DNA of 40,389 bases from Lutispora sp. (lineage in GTDB: Bacteria; Bacillota; Clostridia; Lutisporales; Lutisporaceae), in assembly GCA_028709965.1 (NCBI GenBank), contig JAQUTA010000009.1:1-40389 (forward strand). Reading direction: 5' to 3'. A program made the position numbers and the translations under genes. The notes below the pieces were generated by a model, which worked only from the letters and a program-made list of their open reading frames with translations, had not been told where the DNA came from and made no database searches. This document shows positions 27,175 to 36,338 of this stretch, piece after piece; position 1 is the first letter of the stretch, and each line of letters begins with the position of its first letter.

Positions 27175-28279
27175 GATGCTTTCACAAGAAGAGATTGATG
27201 CCTTATTAAAGGGAAATAGCTCATCTAATGATGAAGATAGACATATATCAGAAGGCAATTCTCTTCTTACACCGGAAGAAATTGATGCCTTAGGTGAAAT
27301 CGGTAATATAAGCATGGGCACTTCAGCAACAACTTTATTTACGTTATTAAACAATAAAGTGACTATAACAACTCCAAAGGTAAGTGTTATGACATGGGAA
27401 GATTTAATAAGACAGTACCCTCTACCATATGTAGGAGTCGAGGTAAAATATACTAAAGGTTTTGAAGGAACTAATCTGCTTATATTGAAAGAAGAAGACG
27501 TGAAAGCTATTACGGATCTTATGATGGGCGGCGATGGTCGCAACATCGCTGGAGACATTAATGATTTGCATTTGAGTGCTATAGGTGAGGCGATGAATCA
27601 AATGATAGGATCTTCATCCACTTCTTTGTCCAGCATGTTTGATATGAGTATTAATATTTCACCACCTAAAGCATTTTTAATGAAGTTCGAGGAATCAAAG
27701 CCAATGAATCTTGGCATTAATGATTCTGTGGTTAGGGTCGCTTTTAAAATGGTTGTGGAAGATATTATTGATAGCGAAATAATGCAATTAATTCCTTTAG
27801 AATTTGCAAAGCAAATGGTTGAAAATTTATTAAATCCATCTATAGAATTCATGAACAAAAAGGATAAAAAGAAGGAAATATCTGAAAAAGGTCGAATAGA
27901 AGATAAAAGTGATTTACAAAACGATAAGACAGAAGCACCCGGCAATAAAATTGACACAAATGCCATACATGTTCAACCAGTTGAATTTGAGGCTTTTGAC
28001 AAAAATATTGGAACTGGAGAGAAGGAAAATATTGATTTAATAATGGATGTTCCTCTGGAGATTACTGTCGAATTAGGGCGTACAAAAAAAATAATTAAAG
28101 AAATTCTAGAATTTGGACCTGGGACAGTAGTGGAGCTAGACAGATTAGCAGGAGAACCAGTAGATGTTATAGTAAATGGAAAATTTATAGCTAAGGCAGA
28201 AGTGGTTGTAATTGATGAAAGCTTTGGTGTGCGAATAACTGATATTGTAAGTCCAAATAAAAGACTTAAGAAAGTTTAA
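27167..28279 (+). CDS. fliY: Flagellar motor switch phosphatase FliY
   Basis: FliY replaces FliN in many Firmicutes and removes phosphate from CheY-P at the motor. The 370-residue protein begins with a CheY-binding helix (MLSQEEIDALLKG), has two CheC-type active-site helices (EIDALGEIGNISMGTSATTL and LSAIGEAMNQMIGSSSTSLS), a charged linker, and a C-terminal SpoA/FliN domain (DVPLEITVELGRTKKIIKEI, ELDRLAGEPVDVIVNGKFIA). GGGGG 9 bases upstream supports ATG 27167 inside the end of fliM; in-frame ATG codons at 27158 and 27176 are less likely. cheY follows after 33 bases. Confidence 0.95.
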   Translation: MSEMLSQEEIDALLKGNSSSNDEDRHISEGNSLLTPEEIDALGEIGNISMGTSATTLFTLLNNKVTITTPKVSVMTWEDLIRQYPLPYVGVEVKYTKGFEGTNLLILKEEDVKAITDLMMGGDGRNIAGDINDLHLSAIGEAMNQMIGSSSTSLSSMFDMSINISPPKAFLMKFEESKPMNLGINDSVVRVAFKMVVEDIIDSEIMQLIPLEFAKQMVENLLNPSIEFMNKKDKKKEISEKGRIEDKSDLQNDKTEAPGNKIDTNAIHVQPVEFEAFDKNIGTGEKENIDLIMDVPLEITVELGRTKKIIKEILEFGPGTVVELDRLAGEPVDVIVNGKFIAKAEVVVIDESFGVRITDIVSPNKRLKKV

Positions 28280-28312
28280 ATTATATATTAGCATTTACTA
28301 GGAGGATTAAAA

Positions 28313-28675
28313 ATGGCAAATAGTATTTTAATTGTTGATGATGCTGCTTTTATGAGAATGATGATAAAAGATGTTTTATCTAAGAACGGATTTACCATAG
28401 TCGGAGAAGCTGAAAATGGTGCAAAAGCAGTAGAAAAATATAAAGAACTCAACCCAGAGCTCGTAATCATGGATATTACAATGCCTGAAGTTGATGGAAT
28501 CCAAGCTGTAAAAGAAATAAAAAAGATAAATCCCTTAGCAAAAATTATTATGTGCTCAGCAATGGGTCAGCAAGCCATGGTTATAGAGGCTATACAAGCA
28601 GGAGCAAAAGATTTTATTGTTAAACCCTTTCAAGCAGAAAGGATAATTGAAGCTGTTAAGAAGGTATTGGGTTAG
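28313..28675 (+). CDS. cheY: Chemotaxis response regulator CheY
   Basis: CheY carries the signal from CheA to the switch. The 120-residue single receiver domain has the acidic pair Asp9-Asp10 (ILIVDDAAFMRMM), phosphorylation site Asp54 (LVIMDITMPEVDG), Ser82 in MCSAMGQ at the Thr/Ser position, and Lys104 in VKPF. It has no output domain. AGGAGG lies before ATG 28313. It is placed next to fliY, its phosphatase, as in Bacillus. Confidence 0.97.
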   Translation: MANSILIVDDAAFMRMMIKDVLSKNGFTIVGEAENGAKAVEKYKELNPELVIMDITMPEVDGIQAVKEIKKINPLAKIIMCSAMGQQAMVIEAIQAGAKDFIVKPFQAERIIEAVKKVLG

Positions 28676-28679
28676 AATT

Positions 28680-29120
28680 ATGGATGAAACATATAAACCC
28701 GATGCTTTTATGGGTTTTTTCAAACTGATTTACGCTCTTATTATTTTTCTAATAATTTTAGGTGCTAGTTACTATTTTTCTAGATTTATTGGCAGAAAGG
28801 CCACTAGAAAAAATAAATTAATGAAACATATTGAAGCATTATCTTTTGGAAATGACAAGAGTGTACATATAGTTAAGATATGCGATGAATTCTATTTAAT
28901 ATCATGTTCACAAAAAGATATATGTTTATTGGACAAACTCTCAAAGGATACGTTTAAAGATGATATTTATGATATTGAAAGTAAGCTAGAAGATGTCAAT
29001 TTTCAAGATTACTTAGATAATACCTATGACAATGAAAACTTGGAAGGTAATAAATATAGTATAAAGCATAACATTGAGAAATTAAAAAAAATTGTCAAAG
29101 GGAATAGAACTAATGAGTAA
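28680..29120 (+). CDS. fliO: Flagellar export protein FliO (FliZ in Bacillus)
   Basis: FliO is a scaffold that helps the FliP ring form. The 146-residue protein has one transmembrane helix at about residues 11-30 (FKLIYALIIFLIILGASYYF) and the cytoplasmic FliO block RKNKLMKHIEALSFGNDKSV, then VKICDEFYLISCSQKDICLL. The start is ATG 28680, 4 bases after the cheY stop, with a poor ribosome site, so coupling is likely. It overlaps fliP by 8 bases. Confidence 0.86.
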   Translation: MDETYKPDAFMGFFKLIYALIIFLIILGASYYFSRFIGRKATRKNKLMKHIEALSFGNDKSVHIVKICDEFYLISCSQKDICLLDKLSKDTFKDDIYDIESKLEDVNFQDYLDNTYDNENLEGNKYSIKHNIEKLKKIVKGNRTNE

Positions 29121-29871
29121 AAGAAGTTTAAGGAAAGTGTTTGTTTTAATAGTATTTATATTTATTATTATTGGGAATGTTTACGCTGAGCCAACTTTTC
29201 CTATACCCAATATTGATTTTAATATAAAGGCAGCAGAATCGCCAAAGGAAGTAGCTTTAAGTTTGCAAATATTGTTTATTCTTACAATTTTGTCTTTAGC
29301 TCCTTCCTTACTTATAATGGTTACTTCATTTACTAGAATAATTATAGTGTTATCCTTTACAAGAAGCGCTATAGGAACTCAACAAATGCCTCCAAATCAA
29401 GTTCTGATAGGGCTTGCATTATTTCTAACCTTCTTTATTATGTCTCCTGTTATTACTCAGATTAATGAAACAGCAATTAAACCATATACTGAAGAAAAGA
29501 TTAATCAAGAAGAGGCTATGAAGAATGCTATAGAGCCCGTGAGAAATTTTATGTTAAAGTATACCAGAGAAAAAGACCTAGCTTTGTTTTTAAAATTAGG
29601 ACAGCTTGATAACTTAGTAAATCTCGAAGACGTTCCTACAAAAGCTTTAATTCCTTCTTTTATTATAAGTGAGTTAAAAACAGCTTTCCAGATTGGTTTT
29701 TTTCTTTACATACCTTTTCTTATTATTGATATGGTTGTAGCAAGCACCCTTATGTCTATGGGCATGATGATGCTACCCCCTGTTATGATTTCCATGCCAT
29801 TTAAGATCTTGCTATTTGTTATGGTAGACGGATGGAATTTGATAATAAGATCTCTGTTATTAGGTTTTTAA
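29113..29871 (+). CDS. fliP: Flagellar export gate protein FliP
   Basis: FliP forms the core export pore with FliQ and FliR. The 252-residue protein has an N-terminal signal peptide (KVFVLIVFIFIIIGNVYAEP), then LQILFILTILSLAPSLLIMV, TSFTRIIIVLSFTRSAIGTQ, PPNQVLIGLALFLTFFIMSP, ALIPSFIISELKTAFQIGFF and MGMMMLPPVMISMPFKILLF, all strong FliP blocks. ATG 29113 has AAAGGGA 9 bases upstream; an in-frame TTG at 29092 is not needed. Confidence 0.97.
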   Translation: MSKRSLRKVFVLIVFIFIIIGNVYAEPTFPIPNIDFNIKAAESPKEVALSLQILFILTILSLAPSLLIMVTSFTRIIIVLSFTRSAIGTQQMPPNQVLIGLALFLTFFIMSPVITQINETAIKPYTEEKINQEEAMKNAIEPVRNFMLKYTREKDLALFLKLGQLDNLVNLEDVPTKALIPSFIISELKTAFQIGFFLYIPFLIIDMVVASTLMSMGMMMLPPVMISMPFKILLFVMVDGWNLIIRSLLLGF

Positions 29872-29887
29872 GTAAAGAGGTGGTTTT

Positions 29888-30157
29888 ATGGAGCAAAGCA
29901 TTGTAATGGATATAGCACAAAGAGCAATTACTGTTGCTATTATGATTTCTGCACCAATTTTAGGCTTTGGTCTATTAGTCGGATTGCTTATTAGTATTAT
30001 ACAAGCTACAACACAAATACAAGAACCAACATTATCATTTATACCTAAACTAATAACGATTTTCCTCACCCTAATAATTTTTGGACCTTGGATGGGTAAT
30101 ATGATAACAGATTTTACTATAAATCTATTTGAAAATATTCATACTTTAATACGATAG
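29888..30157 (+). CDS. fliQ: Flagellar export gate protein FliQ
   Basis: FliQ is an 89-residue two-helix membrane subunit of the export gate. The first helix spans about residues 14-36 (AISMISAPILGFG-type stretch, LLVGLLISIIQATTQIQEPT) and the second includes FIPKLITIFLTLIIFGPWMG. The length and the QATTQIQEPTLSFIPK block are diagnostic. GAGGTGG lies before ATG 29888. Confidence 0.96.
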   Translation: MEQSIVMDIAQRAITVAIMISAPILGFGLLVGLLISIIQATTQIQEPTLSFIPKLITIFLTLIIFGPWMGNMITDFTINLFENIHTLIR

Positions 30158-30161
30158 AAAA

Positions 30162-30947
30162 ATGTATGAATTAACTGATGTATTTATCAATCAATTTATT
30201 GTATTTCTTCTTGTATTTGTGAGGATGACGTCGTTATTTATAATAAGCCCAGTATTTGGAAGGCAAAACATGCCTTCTTATTTAAAAATAGGATTAGCTG
30301 TGTTTTCCACTTTTATTATTGCACCCTTACTAGTAAATGTTTCTATTAGTTACACGAATTTTATAGATTTCAGTATTATTATTTTTAAAGAATTGCTTGT
30401 AGGAATTATAATTGGGTATGTTAGTTTTGTGTTATTTTCAGCTATGTTTGTGGCAGGTCAAATAATCGACGCGCAGATTGGTTTTGGAATGGTCAATGTG
30501 CTTGATCCGCAAAGCAATATTCAAGTCCCCCTCATAGGAAACTTTTTGTACATATTTGCGATTTTAGTTTTTTTGCTTGTGGATGGCCATCATGTTTTGT
30601 TTTCTGCTCTTGTTAAAAGTTATAATATTGTGCCTATAAACAGCTTCTTTTTTACAAAAAATCTTATTAACAATATTATAGGAATATTTGCTGAAACATT
30701 TATGATAGCATTAAAAATTGGGTTTCCAATTATTGGGGCAGTGTTAATATCAGAGGCTGCTTTAGGTATATTATCTAGAACTATTCCGCAAATGAATGTT
30801 TTTATTGTAGGCATGCCAATGAAAATTGGATTGGGTCTTTTGACATTATTATTGATACTACCAGGTTTTTCTAATACTTTAGATTATTTGTTTGATATTT
30901 TATACGCTTATATAAGCATTGCTATTCAGAGCATGACCAAAGGATGA
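30162..30947 (+). CDS. fliR: Flagellar export gate protein FliR
   Basis: FliR completes the FliPQR pore. The 261-residue, strongly hydrophobic protein contains FVRMTSLFIISPVFGRQNMP near the start, then GFGMVNVLDPQSN and ALGILSRTIPQMNVFIVGMP, the standard FliR landmarks. The start at ATG 30162 is 4 bases after the fliQ stop and has almost no ribosome site, so it is probably translated by coupling. It overlaps flhB in an ATGA arrangement. Confidence 0.96.
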   Translation: MYELTDVFINQFIVFLLVFVRMTSLFIISPVFGRQNMPSYLKIGLAVFSTFIIAPLLVNVSISYTNFIDFSIIIFKELLVGIIIGYVSFVLFSAMFVAGQIIDAQIGFGMVNVLDPQSNIQVPLIGNFLYIFAILVFLLVDGHHVLFSALVKSYNIVPINSFFFTKNLINNIIGIFAETFMIALKIGFPIIGAVLISEAALGILSRTIPQMNVFIVGMPMKIGLGLLTLLLILPGFSNTLDYLFDILYAYISIAIQSMTKG

Positions 30948-32038
30948 TTGTTTTGTATGATTTCAATATAAATCTTTCTCTTTTTTCAGAAGAAAAGACT
31001 GAGAGGGCGACTCCTAAAAGAAGAAGAGAAGCAAGAGAAAAAGGACAAGTAGCTAAAAGTAGAGAAATAATATCTGCAGTATTGTTATTGCTAATATTTT
31101 GGTGTCTTAAGGTACTATCAGGATTTATTTATGACAGCTTGACTTTTATTATTACTAAATTTTTAACTATATTTAGTAATGCAGAAGAATTATATAAAGC
31201 TCCTAATATATATGGAATCTTCATACAAAGCATTTGGATTTTTATGACAATTATGTTTCCTATTTTGGGAGTAGCTTTATTAGCTTCTATTTTAGCGAAT
31301 TATTTGCAAGTTGGATTTATCTTCTCTCTTAAACCTTTAACACCAAATTTTAATAAATTAAACCCTATAGAAGGGATTAAAAGACTTTTTTCCAAAAACT
31401 CATTGGTTGAGTTGGTAAAGGCATTCTTAAAAATGTTTTTAATTGGATATTTTATTTATGATTTTTTAAAAGATAATTACCTTGTGATATCTGAATTAAT
31501 CTATATGGAACTTAATTCTTCTGTCAGCTTTATAGGCAACTCCATAATTACCATAGGAATTAGGTCGTCAATTGTTCTATTTATTTTAGCAGTATTCGAC
31601 TATGGTTATCAACTATGGGAATTTGAAAAGAATATTAAAATGTCTAAGCAGGAGATTAAAGAAGAGTATAAGCAAGTGGAAGGCAATCCTCAAATTAAAT
31701 CAAAAATAAGAGAAAAACAGAGACAATTGTCTTTGCGAAGAATGATGGCAGAGGTTCCTAAGGCAGATGTGATAATTACTAATCCAAGCCATTATGCAAT
31801 AGCAATTAAATATGATCTGAATATTTCAGAAGCCCCTATGGTTATAGCCAAAGGAAAGGATTTAATTGCTAACAGGATTAAAGATTGTGCTAAGCAATCA
31901 AGTGTACCGATAATTGAAAATAAGCCTTTAGCTCAAGCTTTATATAAAACTACAGAAATAGGACAACAGATACCTGTTGAGATGTATCAGGCTGTAGCGG
32001 AATTATTAGCTTTTGTTTATAGCTTAAAAAATAAGTAG
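30944..32038 (+). CDS. flhB: Flagellar export switch protein FlhB
   Basis: FlhB controls the change from hook to filament export. The 364-residue protein has [20 protein letters not shown] near the start, four transmembrane helices to about residue 215, a linker, and a cytoplasmic domain with NPSH at residues 280-283 ([16 protein letters not shown]), the autocleavage site between Asn and Pro; most family members have NPTH. ATG 30944 overlaps the fliR stop; TTG 30953, 9 bases after AAAGG, could be the real start. Confidence 0.95.
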   Translation: MIVLYDFNINLSLFSEEKTERATPKRRREAREKGQVAKSREIISAVLLLLIFWCLKVLSGFIYDSLTFIITKFLTIFSNAEELYKAPNIYGIFIQSIWIFMTIMFPILGVALLASILANYLQVGFIFSLKPLTPNFNKLNPIEGIKRLFSKNSLVELVKAFLKMFLIGYFIYDFLKDNYLVISELIYMELNSSVSFIGNSIITIGIRSSIVLFILAVFDYGYQLWEFEKNIKMSKQEIKEEYKQVEGNPQIKSKIREKQRQLSLRRMMAEVPKADVIITNPSHYAIAIKYDLNISEAPMVIAKGKDLIANRIKDCAKQSSVPIIENKPLAQALYKTTEIGQQIPVEMYQAVAELLAFVYSLKNK

Positions 32039-32051
32039 GGGGAAAGTAATT

Positions 32052-34082
32052 GTGTTTAAATTTGGAGACATAATCGTTGCCATAGCAGTAATTGCAATTG
32101 TATTATTGATTATTATTCCTATACCTACTTTTTTGATGGATTTATTATTGACTATTAATATTTCATTGTCACTGATTATACTTATTATTGCAATGTACAT
32201 AAATGAACCCTTGCAGTTTTCTATTTTTCCATCATTGCTATTGATAGCAACTTTATTCCGGTTATCGTTGAATATTTCTTCAACTAGATTGATTCTTGGA
32301 AATGCAGATGCTGGAAATGTTATTGAAGCTTTTGGCAATTTTGTTATTGGTAGTAATTCTATTGTTGGTATTATAATATTTCTTATTATTGTAGTAATTC
32401 AGTTTATGGTAATAACCAAAGGAGCTGAAAGAGTAGCCGAAGTAGCTGCAAGATTTACCTTAGATGCAATGCCTGGAAAACAAATGGCAATAGATGCAGA
32501 TTTAAACTCAGGATTGATCAGCGAAGGAGAAGCGAAAGATAGAAGAAAAAAGATACAAAGAGAAGCGGATTTTTATGGCGCAATGGATGGAGCAAGTAAA
32601 TTTGTAAAGGGAGATGCAATTGCAAGTATAATTATTACAATAATTAATATTACAGCAGGCTTTGCAATAGGCATGCTTCAAAAAGGAATGGAAATGTCAG
32701 AAGCTGCATCAATTTATACTAATTTGACTGTTGGCGATGGTTTGGTCAGTCAGATACCAGCTCTTTTGATTTCTACCGCAACAGGTATAATAGTCACTAG
32801 AGCAGCATCTGAATCAAATCTAGGAACTGATATGATCAAGCAATTATTTTCCCAACCCAAGGCATTATATATTGCAAGTGGAGTATTAGGCTTATTGGCT
32901 TTTACAGGCTTGCCACCTTTGCCTAATATTATATTATCTGGATTATTATCTTTTATGGGATATACTCTTCAAAAAACCATAAAGGAAGCAGAACTGGATC
33001 AGGAAGCCAAAGCACAGGATCATGAAGTGGATGAGATTAGAAAGCCAGAAAATGTAATGTCTTTATTGCAGGTGGATCCTATCGAATTAGAATTTGGATA
33101 TGGCATATTACCTTTAGTTGATGCAAACCAAGGTGGTGACTTGCTAGATAGGCTAGTTATGATAAGAAGGCAATGCGCTTTAGATTTAGGGATAGTAGTT
33201 CCAATTATCAGACTTAGAGATAATATACAGCTTAAGCCAAATGAATATGTAATCAAAATAAAAGGCACAGATGTAGCAAGTGGGGAGATTATGTTTGACA
33301 ATTATTTAGCTATGAATCCTGGTACTGCAGAAGGGGATTTAGAAGGTATAAAAACTATTGAACCAGCTTTTGGGTTACCTGCAGTGTGGATTAATGAGAG
33401 TCAAAAGGAAAAGGCTGAAATGATGGGTTTTACAGTGGTAGATCCTCCATCAATAATTGCTACCCATTTAACTGAAATTATTAAAAATCATTCTTCGGAG
33501 CTTCTTGGAAGGCAAGATGTCCAAAAATTATTAGATAATATTAAAGATACTTATCCTGCCTTGGTGGATGAAGTGCTGCCTAAAATACTAAGCCTAGGGG
33601 AAATACACAAAGTATTGACCAATCTACTAAAGGAAAATATATCCATAAGGGATTTGGTAACAATCATGGAGTCCTTAGCAGACTATGGAGTTATTACAAA
33701 GGATACCGATATGCTAACAGAATACGTAAGACAAGCCATGAGCAGGGCAATAACAAAACGATTTATTAACGGCAAGAAAGCAAAAGTAATTACATTAAAT
33801 CAGGAATTGGAACAGACTATTATCGATTCGGTGCAGCAAACTGATTATGGTTCATATATATCAATTGATCCTGGAATAACACAGAGAATTGCTGCTAATC
33901 TAATGAAAGAGGTACAAAAACTAATGTCAATTGGCGAGCAACCTCTAATCTTAACATCACCGATGGTTAGAATGTATTTTAGACGTATAGCCGAAGGGGT
34001 AGCGCCTGGTTTGATAGTACTATCATATAATGAGCTGGATCCTTCAATCGAAGTTCAGTCTATTGGGATGGTGAATATTTGA
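32052..34082 (+). CDS. flhA: Flagellar export gate protein FlhA
   Basis: FlhA forms the nonameric export ring and docks chaperone-substrate complexes. The 676-residue protein has a membrane domain of about eight helices over residues 1-320, including [20 protein letters not shown], then [40 protein letters not shown] and [20 protein letters not shown], and a C-terminal cytoplasmic domain with [20 protein letters not shown]. The start is GTG 32052 with GGGGGAAAG upstream. Its stop and the flhF start share one base. Confidence 0.97.
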   Translation: MFKFGDIIVAIAVIAIVLLIIIPIPTFLMDLLLTINISLSLIILIIAMYINEPLQFSIFPSLLLIATLFRLSLNISSTRLILGNADAGNVIEAFGNFVIGSNSIVGIIIFLIIVVIQFMVITKGAERVAEVAARFTLDAMPGKQMAIDADLNSGLISEGEAKDRRKKIQREADFYGAMDGASKFVKGDAIASIIITIINITAGFAIGMLQKGMEMSEAASIYTNLTVGDGLVSQIPALLISTATGIIVTRAASESNLGTDMIKQLFSQPKALYIASGVLGLLAFTGLPPLPNIILSGLLSFMGYTLQKTIKEAELDQEAKAQDHEVDEIRKPENVMSLLQVDPIELEFGYGILPLVDANQGGDLLDRLVMIRRQCALDLGIVVPIIRLRDNIQLKPNEYVIKIKGTDVASGEIMFDNYLAMNPGTAEGDLEGIKTIEPAFGLPAVWINESQKEKAEMMGFTVVDPPSIIATHLTEIIKNHSSELLGRQDVQKLLDNIKDTYPALVDEVLPKILSLGEIHKVLTNLLKENISIRDLVTIMESLADYGVITKDTDMLTEYVRQAMSRAITKRFINGKKAKVITLNQELEQTIIDSVQQTDYGSYISIDPGITQRIAANLMKEVQKLMSIGEQPLILTSPMVRMYFRRIAEGVAPGLIVLSYNELDPSIEVQSIGMVNI

Positions 34083-35410
34083 TGAAAGTTAAGAGATATA
34101 TTGGTGAAACAGTGCAAGATGCACTTCAAAAAGTAAGAACTGAATTAGGTAGAGATGCAATAATTATTAATACAAGAAAAATGAGAAAGAGGGGATTGAA
34201 GGGTTTATTTTCTAGACCGATTATAGAAGTTGTTGCAGCTATTGATACTTATGAAAGTATTGATCGGAATCAAAAACAGAACTTTAATGAATCTATTACT
34301 AGTATTAATAAAAGTGAATCTATTAATAAATCTAAAGATTTTAACACTGAACTAACCCGCCCTAAGTCCCCCGCCTCTATAGCTGGCGGGTGTCAAAGGA
34401 CGGTTAAGTCCAGTATGGACTCGACTAACATTCAATGGGGGTTGAATCCCCCATTGAATGAAGGCTCGTTCAAAGAGAACATGAATTATTCTAAGAATTC
34501 TTATATAGAACAAACCATTGAATCAAATAAAATTGAACAAGAAGTTAATGAAATAAAAAACATGTTGAATAAAGTATATAAGGTAATAAATATTGATGAA
34601 GATAATTTATCAAATATCGTTAAGGAATATCTTCTAAGATTGAGAAATAGAGAAGTTGATGAAGAAATTATCGAAAAGATAAAGGACAGAATTGAAAAGC
34701 TTACTATGGACTTGCAAAACAATGAAGATTTTATTAGAGATTTTATACATAACACTTTATTAGAATTTACAACGTGTGATAATGAAGATATAGATATCGA
34801 TCCAAAGAAAGTAACGGTTTTTGTAGGGCCTACAGGTGTGGGAAAAACCACAACAATAGCAAAGCTTGCTGCATTATATACATTATCAAAGAAATTGAAA
34901 GTTGGATTTATTACTTCTGACACTTATAGGATTGCAGCAGTTGAACAGTTGAGAACCTATAGCGAAATAATTGATATTCCATTAAAAGTGATATATTCAC
35001 CAATAGAGTTTATATCAGCTGTAGAAGACTTTGATGATAAAGATGTTATAATGGTAGATACAGCTGGAAGAAGTCATAAAGATGAATATCATCTAGCGGA
35101 GCTAAAGCGCTTGCTAAATTCAGGCATAAGCTGTCAGATATATTTAGTGATAAGCGCTACTACTAAAATGTCGGATTGCAGAGATATTATTAATAGCTAT
35201 AGCTTTCTAGAGGATTATAAATTATTGTTTACTAAACTTGATGAAACTTCATCTTATGGAATAATAATTAATGCTTCTTATGCCACGAAAAAAACATTGT
35301 CATATTTTACATATGGTCAAAGCGTACCCGATGATATAAAAGTTGCAGATAAAAGTAAAATAATAATTTCTTTGTTAGGTGATAAAATTTATGAAGGATC
35401 AAGCAGGTAA
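34082..35410 (+). CDS. flhF: Flagellar SRP-like GTPase FlhF carrying an inserted segment
   Basis: FlhF is an SRP-type GTPase that sets the place and number of flagella together with FlhG. The 442-residue protein has the N-terminal B region (RYIGETVQDALQKVRTELGR, DAIIINTRKM), a variable linker, a helical N domain, and a G domain with P-loop GPTGVGKTT at about residues 249-257, SDTYRIAAVEQLRTYSEIID, MVDTAGRSHKDE and FTKLDETSSYG. Residues 91-130 are unlike the rest: they are rich in Pro, Gly, Ser and Trp, are coded by GC-rich codons, and correspond to the palindromic element listed separately. The reading frame stays open. ATG 34082 has GGATGGTGA upstream. Confidence 0.95.
   Translation: MKVKRYIGETVQDALQKVRTELGRDAIIINTRKMRKRGLKGLFSRPIIEVVAAIDTYESIDRNQKQNFNESITSINKSESINKSKDFNTELTRPKSPASIAGGCQRTVKSSMDSTNIQWGLNPPLNEGSFKENMNYSKNSYIEQTIESNKIEQEVNEIKNMLNKVYKVINIDEDNLSNIVKEYLLRLRNREVDEEIIEKIKDRIEKLTMDLQNNEDFIRDFIHNTLLEFTTCDNEDIDIDPKKVTVFVGPTGVGKTTTIAKLAALYTLSKKLKVGFITSDTYRIAAVEQLRTYSEIIDIPLKVIYSPIEFISAVEDFDDKDVIMVDTAGRSHKDEYHLAELKRLLNSGISCQIYLVISATTKMSDCRDIINSYSFLEDYKLLFTKLDETSSYGIIINASYATKKTLSYFTYGQSVPDDIKVADKSKIIISLLGDKIYEGSSR
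34352..34471 (+). repeat. GC-rich palindromic element embedded in flhF
   Basis: About 120 bases, roughly half G+C against about 30% around them, form three hairpins. CCCGCC (34370-34375) pairs with GGCGGG (34385-34390). AGTCCA (34407-34412) pairs with TGGACT (34416-34421), loop GTA. ATTCAATGGGGG (34430-34441) pairs perfectly with CCCCCATTGAAT (34448-34459), loop TTGAAT. CTAACCCGCCC and AGGACGGTTA may form an imperfect outer stem around the first hairpin. The length is compatible with an in-frame insertion, and no stop is introduced. The boundaries are estimated from base composition, and no target-site duplication was clear. It could be a MITE-like element, a translated palindromic element as described in Rickettsia, or the remnant right end or guide-RNA part of a TnpB-type insertion sequence. 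Confidence 0.7.
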
Positions 35411-36317
35411 TTTAAGAGATATAGTAGATAAAATTAATAATAAAAATAGAATTCTTTATTCCTACGAAGATAGCGATTTACACAAGAATTTTGTTAAACC
35501 GACTAGTAAAAATGCTAGAGTTATTACAGTTACTAGTGGCAAAGGCGGAGTTGGGAAAACTAATATTACAATAAATCTTGCGATTAAACTAGCTAAACAA
35601 GGGTTAAAAGTCATTATAATAGATGCGGACTTAGGTCTATCCAATATTGATATTGTATTTGGAGTAATCCCTAAGTATAACCTTTCAGATGTTATTAATT
35701 ATAGAAAAGGGATTTTAGATATTTTAGAAGAAGGTCCAAGTGGGGTTAGATTTATATCGGGAGGTTCTGGGCTTCAGGATTTGGTAAAATTGGACAAAAA
35801 CCAATTAGCCCGTCTTCTTATTGAACTTGGGAAGCTTGATGAAGAAGCTGATATAATACTTATAGATACTGGGGCAGGACTATCCGATCAAGTGCTGAGT
35901 TTTATTTATGCAGCTAAAGAAGTTATTCTTGTAACGACTGCAGAACCTACAGCAATAACAGATGCTTATGCCCTCATAAAAATAATTGCTAAAAAGGATA
36001 AATCAAAAGAAATAAAATTGTTAGTTAATAAAGCAGAAAATTCTATAGAGGCTGATAATATTCTTAATAAATTGCATGATGCGTGCTTGAAGTTTCTAGG
36101 GGTATCAATAAGGAAGTTAGGCTATGTATCCAATGATTCCAATATACCCAAAGCTGTAAAAATACAGCAACCTTTTGTTATCTCTTTTGAAAAAACAGAG
36201 GCGGCTAATGATATTTCTGTAATAGCCGCAGCTCTTATCGATAATACGGATTACAAGCAAGACAATGGATATGGCATAAGATTATTTGTTAACAAGCTTA
36301 AGTGGTTTTTTAATTAA
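35391..36317 (+). CDS. flhG: Flagellar number regulator FlhG (MinD-like ATPase)
   Basis: FlhG (YlxH) is a MinD/ParA-type ATPase that limits flagellar number and works with FlhF. The 308-residue protein has a short basic N-terminal part that may contact FlhF, deviant Walker A TSGKGGVGKTNITINLAIKL, then IIIDADLGLSNIDIVFGV, ILIDTGAGLSDQVLSFIYAA, and TTAEPTAITDAYALIKII. AGGTGAT lies 8 bases before ATG 35391, inside the end of flhF (20-base overlap); the in-frame GTG at 35379 overlaps that site. A C-terminal amphipathic helix (VNKLKWFFN) fits membrane binding. Confidence 0.95.
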   Translation: MKDQAGNLRDIVDKINNKNRILYSYEDSDLHKNFVKPTSKNARVITVTSGKGGVGKTNITINLAIKLAKQGLKVIIIDADLGLSNIDIVFGVIPKYNLSDVINYRKGILDILEEGPSGVRFISGGSGLQDLVKLDKNQLARLLIELGKLDEEADIILIDTGAGLSDQVLSFIYAAKEVILVTTAEPTAITDAYALIKIIAKKDKSKEIKLLVNKAENSIEADNILNKLHDACLKFLGVSIRKLGYVSNDSNIPKAVKIQQPFVISFEKTEAANDISVIAAALIDNTDYKQDNGYGIRLFVNKLKWFFN

Positions 36318-36338
36318 AAGGAGGGTGTAATTATTCCA

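Noticed and set aside
34501-34923. 140-codon open frame on the minus strand opposite flhF
   Set aside because: Ser/Phe/Ile-rich shadow of the A-rich flhF coding strand, without start signals or a recognisable family.
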